From NCBI RefSeq assembly GCF_026341815.1, contig NZ_JAPENX010000001.1, positions 2,852,001-2,916,000 on the forward strand: a stretch of 64,000 nt of DNA. The letters run 5' to 3'. Position 1 is the first letter of the stretch, and each line of letters begins with the position of its first letter. The translations under genes and the position numbers were made by a program. Of the stretch, positions 16,862-26,616 are shown piece after piece. A model generated the notes under the pieces. That model made no database searches and had not been told where the DNA came from. It worked only from the letters and a program-made list of their open reading frames with translations. This stretch comes from Streptomyces sp. NBC_00572 (lineage in GTDB: Bacteria > Actinomycetota > Actinomycetes > Streptomycetales > Streptomycetaceae).

Positions 16862-18364
16862 ATGCCGAGCCTCCAGAAGACGAGTGCGCCGCAGGACCGG
16901 TCGCAGGGCCGCTCGCAGACGGTCATCCCCACCCACCGGGACAAGGTGGCCGCCGCGGGCAGCGAACTGATCGGAGGCCCCTACGGCCGACGGGCGGTGA
17001 CCGGCACCGGGCAGCTGACGCCGGTGCGGGTGATCGCCCTCGTCGCCATCGGCATGTTTGCCCTCGGCATGGTGCAGAAGCTGCCCTGCTACAACTGGGC
17101 CTGGTTCCGGGGCACGACCTCCCAGTACACCCACGCCTGCTACTCGGACATCCCGCACCTCTTCTCGGGGCGGGGCTTCGCCGACGGCCTGGTGCCGTAC
17201 TTCGACCGGCTGGGCGGCGACATACCGTTTCTGGAGTACCCGGTCCTGACCGGGCTCTTCATGGAGGTCGCGGCCTGGCTGACGCCGGGCGGCGGCGACA
17301 CCATGCAGCAGGAGCAGTCGTACTGGCTGGCCAACGCGGGTCTGCTGATGGTCTGCGCGGCCGTCCTCGCGGTCTGTGTGGCCCGGACGCACCGGCTGCG
17401 TCCCTGGGACGGGCTGCTCGTCGCCCTGGCCCCCTCGGTCGCGCTGACCGCCACCATCAACTGGGACATACTGGCCGTCGCGCTGACCGCCGCCGCGATC
17501 CTGATGTGGTCGCGCGGACGCCCGCTGGCCTTCGGCATCCTGCTCGGCCTGGCCACCGCTGCCAAGTTCTACCCGATACTGCTCCTCTGCCCGCTGCTGT
17601 TGCTCTGCTGGCGGGCCGGGAAGTGGCGGGAGTACGGGACCGCGGTGCTCGGTGCGGGCGGCGCGTGGCTGGTGGTGAACCTGCCCGTGATGCTGCTGGC
17701 CCCCGAGGGCTGGAAGCAGTTCTACCTCTTCAGCCGGGACCGGAACGTCGACTTCGGTTCGATCTGGCTGCTGGTCAGCCAGCGGACGGGCGACGCGATC
17801 ACGCCGGACCAGGCCAACCTGTACGCGCTGCTGCTGATGGTGCTGGCGGTCGGCGGGCTCGCCTACCTGGCGTTCACCGCGCCCCGCAGGCCGCGCTTCG
17901 TCCAGCTGGCCTTCCTGATCGTCGCCGCGTTCGTGCTGACCAACAAGGTCTACTCACCGCAGTACGTGCTGTGGCTGGTCCCGCTGGCGGCGCTCGCCCG
18001 GCCGCGCTGGCGCGACTTCCTGGTCTGGCAGGCGTGCGAGGTCATGTACTTCGTGGGCGTCTGGATGTACCTGGCGTTCACGACCAGCGGCAACAGCAAG
18101 CAGGGACTGCCGGTGGACGGCTACCAGTTCGCGATCGTCCTGCACCTGCTCGGCACCCTGTACCTGTGCGCGATGGTCGTACGCGACATCCTCACGCCCG
18201 AGAAGGACCCGGTCCGGCAGGACGGGGGGGACGACCCCTCCGGGGGCGTCCTGGACGGTGCGGAGGACGTCTTCGTCGCGGGCAGGGCGGCCCATCCGGC
18301 CCGGCACGCGGCCCTGCCCGCCGAGGACGGGCCGCGGGTGGAATGGGGCACCCCCAGGAGCTGA
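16862..18364 (+). CDS. GT87 family polytopic mannosyltransferase-like protein (DUF2029)
   Basis: Polytopic membrane glycosyltransferase of the GT-C fold, 500 residues, probably using a polyprenyl-phosphate sugar on the outer membrane face. After about 55 soluble residues there are about ten to twelve hydrophobic helices. The first extracytoplasmic loop carries CYSDIPHLFSGRGFADGLVPY, with the acidic residue expected of GT-C enzymes, and a later part has NKVYSPQYVLWLVPLAAL, typical of DUF2029. The charged C-terminal tail is cytoplasmic. ATG 16862-16864 has AGGAT 8 nt upstream; ATG 16853 is an alternative. Its place beside a PBP suggests a cell-envelope glycan role, but the acceptor is unknown. 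It is convergent with the racemase-like gene. Confidence 0.82.
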   Translation: MPSLQKTSAPQDRSQGRSQTVIPTHRDKVAAAGSELIGGPYGRRAVTGTGQLTPVRVIALVAIGMFALGMVQKLPCYNWAWFRGTTSQYTHACYSDIPHLFSGRGFADGLVPYFDRLGGDIPFLEYPVLTGLFMEVAAWLTPGGGDTMQQEQSYWLANAGLLMVCAAVLAVCVARTHRLRPWDGLLVALAPSVALTATINWDILAVALTAAAILMWSRGRPLAFGILLGLATAAKFYPILLLCPLLLLCWRAGKWREYGTAVLGAGGAWLVVNLPVMLLAPEGWKQFYLFSRDRNVDFGSIWLLVSQRTGDAITPDQANLYALLLMVLAVGGLAYLAFTAPRRPRFVQLAFLIVAAFVLTNKVYSPQYVLWLVPLAALARPRWRDFLVWQACEVMYFVGVWMYLAFTTSGNSKQGLPVDGYQFAIVLHLLGTLYLCAMVVRDILTPEKDPVRQDGGDDPSGGVLDGAEDVFVAGRAAHPARHAALPAEDGPRVEWGTPRS

Positions 18365-18377
18365 GCTCCCGGGGGTG
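18349..18377. terminator. Bidirectional terminator between convergent genes
   Basis: CACCCCC and GGAGC pair with GCTCC and GGGGGTG across a 3-nt loop with one A-C mismatch. The hairpin includes the stop codon of the glycosyltransferase gene (18362-18364) and ends 17 bp before the racemase-like stop. Confidence 0.65.
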
Positions 18378-18393
18378 AGGGGGACCGGCCGGC

Positions 18394-19425
18394 TCAGCGC
18401 TCGACGAGCCGGTCGAACTGCGTCGTGGTGTGGCGCAGATGCGCCACGAGCTCGTCGCCGACCCGGGGCTCCTGGGCATCGGACGGGACGAACAGGATCG
18501 ACACCTGCATGTGCGGCGGCTCGGCGAACCAGCGCTGCTTCCCGGCCCAGACGAACGGCGAAAGGTTCCGGTTGACGGTGGCGAGACCGGCCCGTGCGAC
18601 GCCCTTGGCGCGCGGCATGACGCCGTGCATCGCCTTGGGGGCCTCCAGGCCCACGCCGTGCGAGGTGCCGCCGGCGACGACGACCAGCCAGCCGTCCGAC
18701 GCGGCCTTCTGCTGGCGGTAGCCGAACCGGTCGCCCTTGGAGACCCGGGTCACGTCGAGGACCGCGCCCCGGTACTCCGTGGCCTCGTGGTCACCCAGCC
18801 ACAGGCGGGTGCCGATCCGGGCGCGGAAGCGGGTCTGGGGGAACTGCTGCTGGAGCCGTGCCTGTTCCTCGGCCCGCAGATGGCTGACGAACATGGTGTG
18901 CAGCGGCAGCCGGGCGGCGCGCAGCCGGTCCATCCACCCGATGACCTCCTCGACGGCGTCGGTGCCGTCCGGGCGGTCCAGGGGAAGGTGGAGCGCGAAG
19001 CCCTCCAGGCGCACGTCCTCGGTGGCGGCGTGGAGCTGCGGGAGCTCCTCCTCGCGGACACCGTGCCGCTTCATCGAGCTCATGCACTCGATGACGACCC
19101 GGGCCCCCACCAGGGCGTGGACGCCGTCCACCGACGACACGGAACGGATGACCCGGTCGGGCAGCGGAACCGGTTCCTCACCCCGTCGGAAGGGGGTGAG
19201 GACCAGCAGGTCGCCGCTGAACCAGTCCTTGATCTTCGCGGCCTCGTACGTGGTGCCCACGGCGAGCATGTCGGCGCCGAACCGGGCCGCCTCGTCTGCG
19301 AGGCGCTCGTGGCCGAAGCCGTAGCCGTTGCCCTTGCAGACCGGGATCACACCGGGGAACTGGTCGATGACGGTCTTCTGGTGCGCGCGCCAGCGAGCGG
19401 TGTCGACGTAGAGGGAGAGCGCCAT
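18394..19425 (-). CDS. Alanine racemase family PLP protein
   Basis: 343-residue fold-type III PLP protein. The N-terminal TIM-barrel motif FPGVIPVCKGNGYGFG corresponds to the alanine racemase PLP-lysine motif (V-K-A-N-A-Y-G-H-G), with the lysine near residue 29. The remainder follows the racemase barrel and beta domain but diverges from canonical Alr. The true Alr of streptomycetes is usually elsewhere, so the substrate may differ. ATG at 19423-19425; no strong ribosome-binding site is seen. It lies downstream of femX on the same strand (103-bp gap), with a small membrane-protein gene before that. A link to peptidoglycan amino-acid metabolism is therefore plausible but unproven. Confidence 0.78.
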   Translation of the reverse strand: MALSLYVDTARWRAHQKTVIDQFPGVIPVCKGNGYGFGHERLADEAARFGADMLAVGTTYEAAKIKDWFSGDLLVLTPFRRGEEPVPLPDRVIRSVSSVDGVHALVGARVVIECMSSMKRHGVREEELPQLHAATEDVRLEGFALHLPLDRPDGTDAVEEVIGWMDRLRAARLPLHTMFVSHLRAEEQARLQQQFPQTRFRARIGTRLWLGDHEATEYRGAVLDVTRVSKGDRFGYRQQKAASDGWLVVVAGGTSHGVGLEAPKAMHGVMPRAKGVARAGLATVNRNLSPFVWAGKQRWFAEPPHMQVSILFVPSDAQEPRVGDELVAHLRHTTTQFDRLVER

Positions 19426-19528
19426 GGCCGGCCCGGAACCTTTCTGATGGCAGCGGTGTATCAAAGGTATGTACGAGACTACGGAAACGTCAGCGGTACG
19501 GCACGGGGCAGCGACGCGACGTCACGGA

Positions 19529-20647
19529 TCAGCGGCGCGACATGTAGATGTCGAGCGCCTTGTGCAGCAGCTTGTTGAGCGGGAAGTCCCACTCGCCGAC
19601 GTACTCGACGGCCTCGCCGCCCGTGCCCACCTTGAACTGGATGAGCCCGAAGAGGTGGTCGGTCTCGTCGAGCGAGTCCGAGATGCCCCGCAGGTCGTAG
19701 ACGGTCGCACCCATCGCGTAGGCGTCGCGCAGCATGCGCCACTGCATCGCGTTCGAGGGCCGGACCTCACGGCCGATGTTGTCGGAGGCGCCGTAGGAGT
19801 ACCAGACGTGGCCGCCGACGACGAGCATCGTCGCCGCGGAGAGGTTCACGCCGTTGTGGCGGGCGAAGTAGAGCCGCATGCGGTTGGGGTCCTCGCTGTT
19901 GAGGACGGTCCACATGCGCTGGAAGTACGAGAGCGGGCGCGGCCGGAAGTGGTCACGGACGGCCGTGATCTCGTACAGGCGCTGCCACTCGGCCAGGTCC
20001 TCGTAGCCGCCCTGGACGACCTCGACACCGGCCTTCTCGGCCTTCTTGATGTTGCGGCGCCACAGCTGGTTGAAGCCCTTGAGGACATCGTCGAGCGAGC
20101 GGTTCGCGAGCGGGACCTGGAAGACGTAGCGGGGCTGCACGTCACCGAAGCCGGCGCCGCCGTCCTCGGCCTGCTGCCAGCCCATCTTCCGCAGCCGGTC
20201 GGCGACTTCGAAGGCACGCGGCTCGATGTGGGTGGCCTCGACGTCCTTGAGGCGCTTGACGTCCGGGTCCTGGATGCCGGCCTTGATGGCGGCCGAGTCC
20301 CAGCGTCGGATGACGACCGGCGGGCCCATCTTCACCGAGAAGGCGCCCTGCTGCTTGAGGTGCGCCAGCATCGGCTGCAGCCAGTCGTCGAGGTTGGGCG
20401 CGTGCCAGTTGATGACCGGGCCCTCGGGCAGATAGGCGAGGTAGCGCTTGATCTTCGGGAGCTGGCGGTAGAGCACCAGGCCGGCGCCTACGAGCTCGCC
20501 GTTCTTGTCGAACCAGCCGAGGTTCTCCGAGCGCCACTCGGTCTTCACATCAGCCCACGCCGGGACCTGGCAGTGGCTCGCCGCGGGCTGGCTCTGGATG
20601 AAACCCAGATGCTGCTCACGGCTGATGGTCCTCAGGGTCAGGCTCAT
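19529..20647 (-). CDS. femX: FemX-type peptidoglycan interpeptide-bridge aminoacyltransferase
   Basis: 372-residue Fem/MurM family enzyme. It transfers glycine from glycyl-tRNA to the LL-diaminopimelate side chain of the peptidoglycan precursor, starting the interpeptide bridge. Tandem GNAT-like halves are recognisable: the first contains RYLAYLPEGPVINW, and the second contains QLWRRNIKKAEKAGVEV, a typical Fem basic helix, and VGGHVWYSYGASDN. The C-terminal part reads YDLRGISDSLDETDHLFGLIQFKVGTGGE, the family signature. ATG at 20645-20647 with GAGGAG 8 nt upstream. The synteny corresponds to S. coelicolor FemX, which has been reported as needed for viability and linked to vancomycin resistance. 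Neighbours support a cell-wall role. Confidence 0.92.
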   Translation of the reverse strand: MSLTLRTISREQHLGFIQSQPAASHCQVPAWADVKTEWRSENLGWFDKNGELVGAGLVLYRQLPKIKRYLAYLPEGPVINWHAPNLDDWLQPMLAHLKQQGAFSVKMGPPVVIRRWDSAAIKAGIQDPDVKRLKDVEATHIEPRAFEVADRLRKMGWQQAEDGGAGFGDVQPRYVFQVPLANRSLDDVLKGFNQLWRRNIKKAEKAGVEVVQGGYEDLAEWQRLYEITAVRDHFRPRPLSYFQRMWTVLNSEDPNRMRLYFARHNGVNLSAATMLVVGGHVWYSYGASDNIGREVRPSNAMQWRMLRDAYAMGATVYDLRGISDSLDETDHLFGLIQFKVGTGGEAVEYVGEWDFPLNKLLHKALDIYMSRR

Positions 20648-20766
20648 GCGGGGCGCTCCTCGGCAGGTGTGTCCCCATCGGTCAGGGGCTCCGGCTCTCG
20701 CGCCGAAGCCTACTGTGACCGGGGAGCGCCCCGGATGGGCGTGTACGCCCTGACGTGCCGCTCGGC

Positions 20767-21081
20767 TCAGCTGATGACGCCGCCGAAGAGACCGCCGTGG
20801 GCCATACCGAGGTAGAAGCCGAACGCCGATGCGCCGAGTCCGACGATCAGCAGGAAGCGTTCGCGGGTCGTCACGGAGATGAACTGTCCGTACGCGCCGG
20901 TCAGGATGCCGATCAGGCCTGACCAGGAGCTCAGTAGGTGCAGGTTGTAGAACTGCGCGGTGACGAAGGCGACGACGCCGAGCACCAGTGTCACGCCGAC
21001 CAGGGTGTCCTGGATCGGGTGCGGTTTGCCGTCGGTGGCGAAGAGGGAGTGGCCGGGGTCGGGTCGCATTGCCTGTGCCAT
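20767..21081 (-). CDS. Small membrane protein of unknown function
   Basis: 104 residues with three predicted membrane helices (TLVGVTLVLGVVAFVTAQF, SSWSGLIGILTGAYGQF, FLLIVGLGASAFGFYLGMA) after a short soluble N-terminus. ATG at 21079-21081 has a near-perfect AGGAGGTG ribosome-binding site. It is conserved in streptomycete chromosomes upstream of femX and may be co-transcribed with it (119-bp gap). I recognise no functional motif. It is divergent from rpsF, with 284 bp between the starts. Confidence 0.75.
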   Translation of the reverse strand: MAQAMRPDPGHSLFATDGKPHPIQDTLVGVTLVLGVVAFVTAQFYNLHLLSSWSGLIGILTGAYGQFISVTTRERFLLIVGLGASAFGFYLGMAHGGLFGGVIS

Positions 21082-21365
21082 GGGGCACCTCCTGGCGTGG
21101 CTACCGGAAGGCGGCGCATCGTAGCGCCGCCGACATCCGTTGTGTACAGATTGCGTCCCCTCACCAGTGAATTTCAACCGCAGGGCGATGAGCGGGTACT
21201 CTGTACGATCTGCACCGGTGTCTGCCCTGGTCCGTCTGGATCCCGGCAGTGCCCCTCGTTCGCCGAGGGGGACTGTCAGTGGTGGCGGATACCGTTGCTT
21301 ACGCATCACGACCCTCCTGCCACGGAACGACCGTGGCCGCTGAGTCCAAAGGAGGTGGGTTCCAC

Positions 21366-21656
21366 ATGCGTCACTACGAAGTGATGGTCATCCTCGACCC
21401 CGATCTCGAGGAGCGCGCTGTCTCCCCGCTGATCGAGAACTTCCTTTCCGTCGTCCGTGAGGGCAACGGAAAGGTCGAGAAGGTCGACACCTGGGGCCGT
21501 CGTCGTCTCGCCTACGAGATCAAGAAGAAGCCCGAGGGCATCTACTCGGTCATCGACCTGCAGGCCGAGCCTGCAGTCGTCAAGGAGCTCGACCGGCAGC
21601 TCAACCTGAACGAGTCGGTCCTCCGGACCAAGGTCCTCCGTCCCGAGACCCACTGA
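21366..21656 (+). CDS. rpsF: 30S ribosomal protein S6
   Basis: 96-residue S6, which binds the 16S rRNA central domain together with S18. The sequence shows [17 protein letters not shown] at the N-terminus and the [18 protein letters not shown] block typical of S6. ATG at 21366 with AAAGGAGGTGGG upstream, a very strong site. It is the first gene of the classic rpsF-ssb-rpsR-rplI operon, which ends in the terminator at 23118-23151. The roughly 280-bp upstream region must hold the operon promoter, but I could not pick a unique -35/-10 pair. Confidence 0.97.
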   Translation: MRHYEVMVILDPDLEERAVSPLIENFLSVVREGNGKVEKVDTWGRRRLAYEIKKKPEGIYSVIDLQAEPAVVKELDRQLNLNESVLRTKVLRPETH

Positions 21657-21730
21657 GCATCTAGCTCAGTGGTCATCGGATCCGAGTAGCAACAAAGCAG
21701 CCAGAAGCAATCCCGCCGAGAGGTTCCCCC

Positions 21731-22327
21731 ATGGCAGGCGAGACCGTCATCACGGTCGTCGGCAATCTTGTCGACGACCCCGAGCTGCGCTTCACCCCGT
21801 CCGGTGCGGCGGTCGCGAAGTTCCGTATCGCGTCCACCCCCCGCACCTTCGACCGTCAGACCAATGAGTGGAAGGACGGCGAAAGCCTCTTCCTCACCTG
21901 CTCGGTCTGGCGTCAGGCGGCGGAGAACGTCGCCGAGTCGCTTCAGCGAGGCATGCGCGTCGTCGTGCAGGGCCGGCTGAAGCAGCGGTCCTATGAGGAC
22001 CGTGAGGGCGTCAAGCGCACGGTCTACGAGCTGGATGTCGAGGAAGTCGGCCCCAGCCTCAAGAACGCCACGGCCAAGGTCACCAAGACCACCGGTCGAG
22101 GCGGCCAGGGTGGTTACGGCGGGGGCGGCGGCGGCCAGCAGGCCGGCGGCGGTGGCAGCTGGGGTGGAAACTCCGGCGGTGGCCAGCAGGGTGGTGGCGG
22201 TGCTCCCGCCGACGACCCGTGGGCGACCGGCGGTGCCTCCTCCTCCGGCGGCGGCCAGCAGCAGGGCAGCGGTGGCAGCTGGGGTGGAAACTCCGGCGGC
22301 GGCTACTCGGACGAGCCCCCCTTCTAG
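21731..22327 (+). CDS. ssb: Single-stranded DNA-binding protein
   Basis: 198-residue SSB that protects ssDNA during replication. The N-terminal OB fold begins [21 protein letters not shown] and covers about 115 residues. The linker is extremely Gly/Gln/Ser-rich with two near-identical [11 protein letters not shown] blocks. The C-terminus ends in SDEPPF, the conserved acidic tip used to recruit partner proteins. Streptomycetes have a second paralogue (ssbB); the operon position next to rpsF identifies this as the essential ssbA type. ATG 75 bp after the rpsF stop. Confidence 0.97.
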   Translation: MAGETVITVVGNLVDDPELRFTPSGAAVAKFRIASTPRTFDRQTNEWKDGESLFLTCSVWRQAAENVAESLQRGMRVVVQGRLKQRSYEDREGVKRTVYELDVEEVGPSLKNATAKVTKTTGRGGQGGYGGGGGGQQAGGGGSWGGNSGGGQQGGGGAPADDPWATGGASSSGGGQQQGSGGSWGGNSGGGYSDEPPF

Positions 22328-22382
22328 GGCACGCCCTCGAAGCAGCTCGTACCCCCATTCTTGATCACACAGGAGAAACACC

Positions 22383-22619
22383 ATGGCGAAGCCGCCTGTG
22401 CGCAAGCCTAAGAAGAAGGTCTGCGCGTTCTGCAAGGACAAGACCGTCTACGTGGACTACAAGGACACGAACATGCTGCGGAAGTTCATTTCCGACCGCG
22501 GCAAGATCCGTGCCCGCCGCGTGACCGGCAACTGCACGCAGCACCAGCGTGACGTCGCCACGGCCGTCAAGAACAGCCGTGAGATGGCGCTGCTGCCCTA
22601 CACGTCCACCGCGCGATAA
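22383..22619 (+). CDS. rpsR: 30S ribosomal protein S18 (cysteine-containing form)
   Basis: 78-residue S18. It keeps a CxxC pair ([10 protein letters not shown]) and a third cysteine near GNCTQHQRD, the zinc-ribbon-like C-plus form; streptomycetes often carry a second, zinc-independent copy elsewhere. The core [18 protein letters not shown] is typical. AGGAGAAACACC precedes the ATG. It is third in the ribosomal/ssb operon. Confidence 0.97.
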   Translation: MAKPPVRKPKKKVCAFCKDKTVYVDYKDTNMLRKFISDRGKIRARRVTGNCTQHQRDVATAVKNSREMALLPYTSTAR

Positions 22620-22637
22620 GGAAAGGGTGACCGAATA

Positions 22638-23084
22638 ATGAAGATCATCCTGACCCACGAGGTCTCCGGCCTCGGCACCGCCGGCGACGTCGTCGACGTC
22701 AAGGACGGCTACGCCCGCAACTACCTGGTCCCGCGTGGTTTCGCGATCCGCTGGACCAAGGGTGGCGAGCAGGACGTGGCGCAGATCCGCCGCGCCCGCA
22801 AGATCCACGAGATCGCGACCATCGAGCAGGCCAACGAGATCAAGGCCCGCCTCGAGGGTACGAAGGTGCGCCTGGCCGTTCGCTCCGGCGACGCCGGCCG
22901 TCTCTTCGGCTCCGTGACCCCGGCCGACATCGCCTCGGCGATCAAGGCCGCGGGTGGCCCCGACGTCGACAAGCGTCGCGTCGAGCTCGGTTCGCCGATC
23001 AAGACCCTGGGCTCGCACCAGGTGTCCGTGCGTCTGCACGCCGACGTGGCCGCGAAGCTCGGCGTCGAGATCGTCGCCGCGTAA
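22638..23084 (+). CDS. rplI: 50S ribosomal protein L9
   Basis: 148-residue L9, which binds domain V of 23S rRNA near the L1 stalk. The N-terminal domain [20 protein letters not shown] with [14 protein letters not shown] is diagnostic. A long central helix and the C-terminal domain ([17 protein letters not shown]) follow. It starts 18 bp after rpsR with GGAAAGGGTG upstream, and it is the last gene before a strong terminator. Confidence 0.97.
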   Translation: MKIILTHEVSGLGTAGDVVDVKDGYARNYLVPRGFAIRWTKGGEQDVAQIRRARKIHEIATIEQANEIKARLEGTKVRLAVRSGDAGRLFGSVTPADIASAIKAAGGPDVDKRRVELGSPIKTLGSHQVSVRLHADVAAKLGVEIVAA

Positions 23085-23117
23085 CGCTGCCCCTGGCAGT
23101 CTGCGCTCAGCAGTGAG

Positions 23118-23151
23118 GAAGGGCCGCACCCCTCGGGGTGCGGCCCTTCCG
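23118..23151 (+). terminator. Terminator of the rpsF operon
   Basis: Perfect 16-bp stem GGAAGGGCCGCACCCC with a 2-nt loop, 34 bp past the rplI stop. There is no T-run, as is common in high-GC genomes. Confidence 0.88.
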
Positions 23152-23167
23152 CTGTGTCGGCTGCCTT

Positions 23168-23183
23168 CGTTTCACGTGAAACA
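23168..23183. promoter_or_regulatory. parS site
   Basis: Core GTTTCACGTGAAAC (23169-23182) between convergent rplI and the MATE gene. It is paired with a second parS 19 bp away, centre to centre. Confidence 0.9.
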
Positions 23184-23186
23184 GGA

Positions 23187-23202
23187 CGTTTCACGTGAAA
23201 CA
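23187..23202. promoter_or_regulatory. parS site, second of a close pair
   Basis: Core GTTTCACGTGAAAC (23188-23201), 2 bp before the stop codon of the MATE gene at 23204. The 19-bp spacing puts the two dyads on nearly the same helical face. Confidence 0.9.
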
Positions 23203-23203
23203 T

Positions 23204-24541
23204 TCAGCGCGTGGCGCCGGTGACGATCCAGCGTCCCGAGCGGGAGCGGAACCAGAGCGTGGCCATCCGGACCGACATCATCAGCGTCATCGCCCACCAG
23301 AGTGCCGTCAGCCCGCCGCCGAGCGCCGGGATCGCGAGAGCGACCGGGGCGAAGACGGCCAGCGTCAGCAGCATGGCCCAGGCCAGGTAGGGACCGTCCC
23401 CGGCGCCCATCAGGACACCGTCGAGAACGAAGACGACCCCGGAGATCGGCTGCGAGAGCGCGACGACGAGCAAGGCGGGGAGCAGGGTGTCCTGGACGGT
23501 CGTGTCGCCGGTGAAGAGCGGGATGAACAGAGGACGGGCGGCGATGAGCAGCGCGCCCAGGACCACACCGGAGACCACGCCCCACTGGACCATGCGGCGG
23601 CAGACCTGGCGTGCGCCGTCGGCGTCGCCAGCGCCGAGGTAGCGCCCGATGATGGCCTGGCCCGCGATGGCGATCGCGTCGAGGGTGAAGGCCATCAGGC
23701 TCCACAGGGACAGGATGATCTGGTGGGCGGCGACCTCCGCGTCGCCCATGCGGGCCGCGACCGCCGTGGCGATCAACAGGACCGCGCGGAGCGAGAGCGT
23801 ACGGACGAGGAGTGGGGCACCGGCCTGGGCGGAGGCGCGTATGCCGGCCGCGTCGGGGCGGAGGGAGGCTCCGTGGCGCCGGGCGCCCCGTACGACCACG
23901 ACGAGGTAGGCGGCGGCCATGCCGCACTGGGCGATGACCGTGCCCCAGGCGGAGCCCGCGATCCCCAGACCGGCCCCGTAGACCAGCCCGATGTTGAGCG
24001 CGCCGTTGGCGGCGAAGCCGCCGATGGCCACGTAGAGCGGCGTACGAGTGTCCTGGAGACCGCGCAGGACGCCGGTCGCGGCCAGGACCACCAGCATCGC
24101 GGGGATGCCGAGGCTGGAGATCCGCAGGTACGTGATGGCGTACGGAGCCGCGGTGTCGGAGGCTCCGAAGACATCGACGAGCCACGGTGCCGTGGGCAGC
24201 GTCAGCACGACGACGGCGGTGCCGAGGAGGAGGGCGAGCCAGATGCCGTCCATGCCCTGCCGGATGGCGGCCTGGAGGTCTCCGGCGCCGACACGGCGGG
24301 CGACGGCGGCCGTGGTGGCGTAGGCCAGGAAGACGAAGACGCTGACCGCGGTGGACAGCAGAGCGGCGGCGATGGCGAGACCCGCGAGCTGGGGGGTGCC
24401 GAGATGGCCGACGATGGCACTGTCGACCATGAGGAAGAGCGGCTCGGCGACGAGAGCGCCGAAGGCCGGCAGGGCGAGGGAGACGATCTCGCGGTCGTGC
24501 TGTCGGCGGACGGCCTTGGAGGTCTCGGGGGCCTGGGTCAT
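23204..24541 (-). CDS. MATE family efflux transporter (DinF-like)
   Basis: 445-residue multidrug and toxic compound extrusion protein with twelve predicted helices, exchanging H+ or Na+ for cationic drugs or metabolites. The N-terminal half begins LALPAFGALVAEPLFLMVDSA and contains VGHLGTPQLAGLAIA, the DinF-subfamily signature. The second half repeats the pattern at APLLVRTLSLRAVLL. The substrate is unknown. ATG at 24539-24541. It is convergent with the rpsF operon and divergent from dnaB. An extended inverted repeat (24557-24605) lies immediately upstream of its start and may be a regulatory site. Confidence 0.9.
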   Translation of the reverse strand: MTQAPETSKAVRRQHDREIVSLALPAFGALVAEPLFLMVDSAIVGHLGTPQLAGLAIAAALLSTAVSVFVFLAYATTAAVARRVGAGDLQAAIRQGMDGIWLALLLGTAVVVLTLPTAPWLVDVFGASDTAAPYAITYLRISSLGIPAMLVVLAATGVLRGLQDTRTPLYVAIGGFAANGALNIGLVYGAGLGIAGSAWGTVIAQCGMAAAYLVVVVRGARRHGASLRPDAAGIRASAQAGAPLLVRTLSLRAVLLIATAVAARMGDAEVAAHQIILSLWSLMAFTLDAIAIAGQAIIGRYLGAGDADGARQVCRRMVQWGVVSGVVLGALLIAARPLFIPLFTGDTTVQDTLLPALLVVALSQPISGVVFVLDGVLMGAGDGPYLAWAMLLTLAVFAPVALAIPALGGGLTALWWAMTLMMSVRMATLWFRSRSGRWIVTGATR

Positions 24542-24964
24542 GGGGTCAATCTAATCTTCCACAGGTAAGAGATGCAATGCATCTGTGATCCTTACTTGTG
24601 GAGGGCAAGGCGCTTCGGGCGTGGGTCGTTTGTTCTGATCTTGGCCCAGGGGGAAAAGTTTTTCTCCCCCACAGCCCCCGGATGGGAAAAGTGCAGGTCA
24701 GGCCCATGAGGTCGGGGGGTCTATGAGTTTGTCCACATGGCTGTCCCCCGGTCCGTGCACAGGTTCCGGCGAGTTCTCCACAGACTCTGGGCCTTCACCC
24801 ACAGGGCCTGTGGATAACCAGATTGGCTGACGCCCCTCGCGGGCCTACCGTGGACCGGCGCCCGACGCGCCAGAAGCGGTCGCAAAGCCACTCGTTGATC
24901 AAGCCCGTGGCGTAAGAAAGAGTGGCACGGCGATGTCCGCGGAGCGGACGGGAGGAGGTGCTTG
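24542..24964. other. MATE-dnaB intergenic region with DnaA boxes
   Basis: This 423-bp stretch has no gene. DnaA-box matches (Streptomyces consensus TTGTCCACA): 24729-24737 TTGTCCACA (perfect), 24809-24817 TTATCCACA on the minus strand (the E. coli-type box, one difference), 24774-24782 TTCTCCACA (one mismatch) and 24555-24563 TCTTCCACA (two mismatches). It also has unusually low GC around 24545-24600 and T-rich runs near 24655. It must contain the dnaB promoter and possibly acts as a DnaA-binding locus. Confidence 0.7.
24558..24604. repeat. Extended imperfect inverted repeat upstream of the MATE gene
   Basis: A central perfect 7-bp dyad (AGATGCA-A-TGCATCT, 24570-24584) is flanked by TCCACAGGTAAG on the left and, on the right, the complement of TCCACAAGTAAG (one mismatch). 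It starts 17 bp upstream of the MATE start and could be an operator. Confidence 0.55.
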
Positions 24965-26446
<1,482 letters not shown>

Positions 26447-26492
26447 CCTCGCCGGCTGTAGAGCCTCAGATTTCAGCGAAGCAGTGAAGGGG

Positions 26493-26520
26493 TGCCCCCG
26501 TCGGCGTGTCGACGGGGGCA
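26493..26520 (+). terminator. Terminator after dnaB
   Basis: 11-bp perfect stem TGCCCCCGTCG with a 6-nt loop, 46 bp past the stop. Confidence 0.8.
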
Positions 26521-26564
26521 TCGTGCTGCCGGCGGCGGTCGAGGAAGTGGGCAGACATTGCTTC

Positions 26565-26599
26565 CCTAGGACCTCTAGGTTATACCTAGAGGTCCTAGG
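26565..26599. promoter_or_regulatory. Perfect inverted repeat, probable TetR operator
   Basis: Arms CCTAGGACCTCTAGGT and exact complement, separated by TAT. Each arm is itself built from two CTAGG half-dyads. It lies 17 bp before the TetR start and overlaps the only AT-rich promoter-like stretch (GGTTATACC). Confidence 0.82.
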
Positions 26600-26616
26600 T
26601 GAATGGGAGGGGACGC

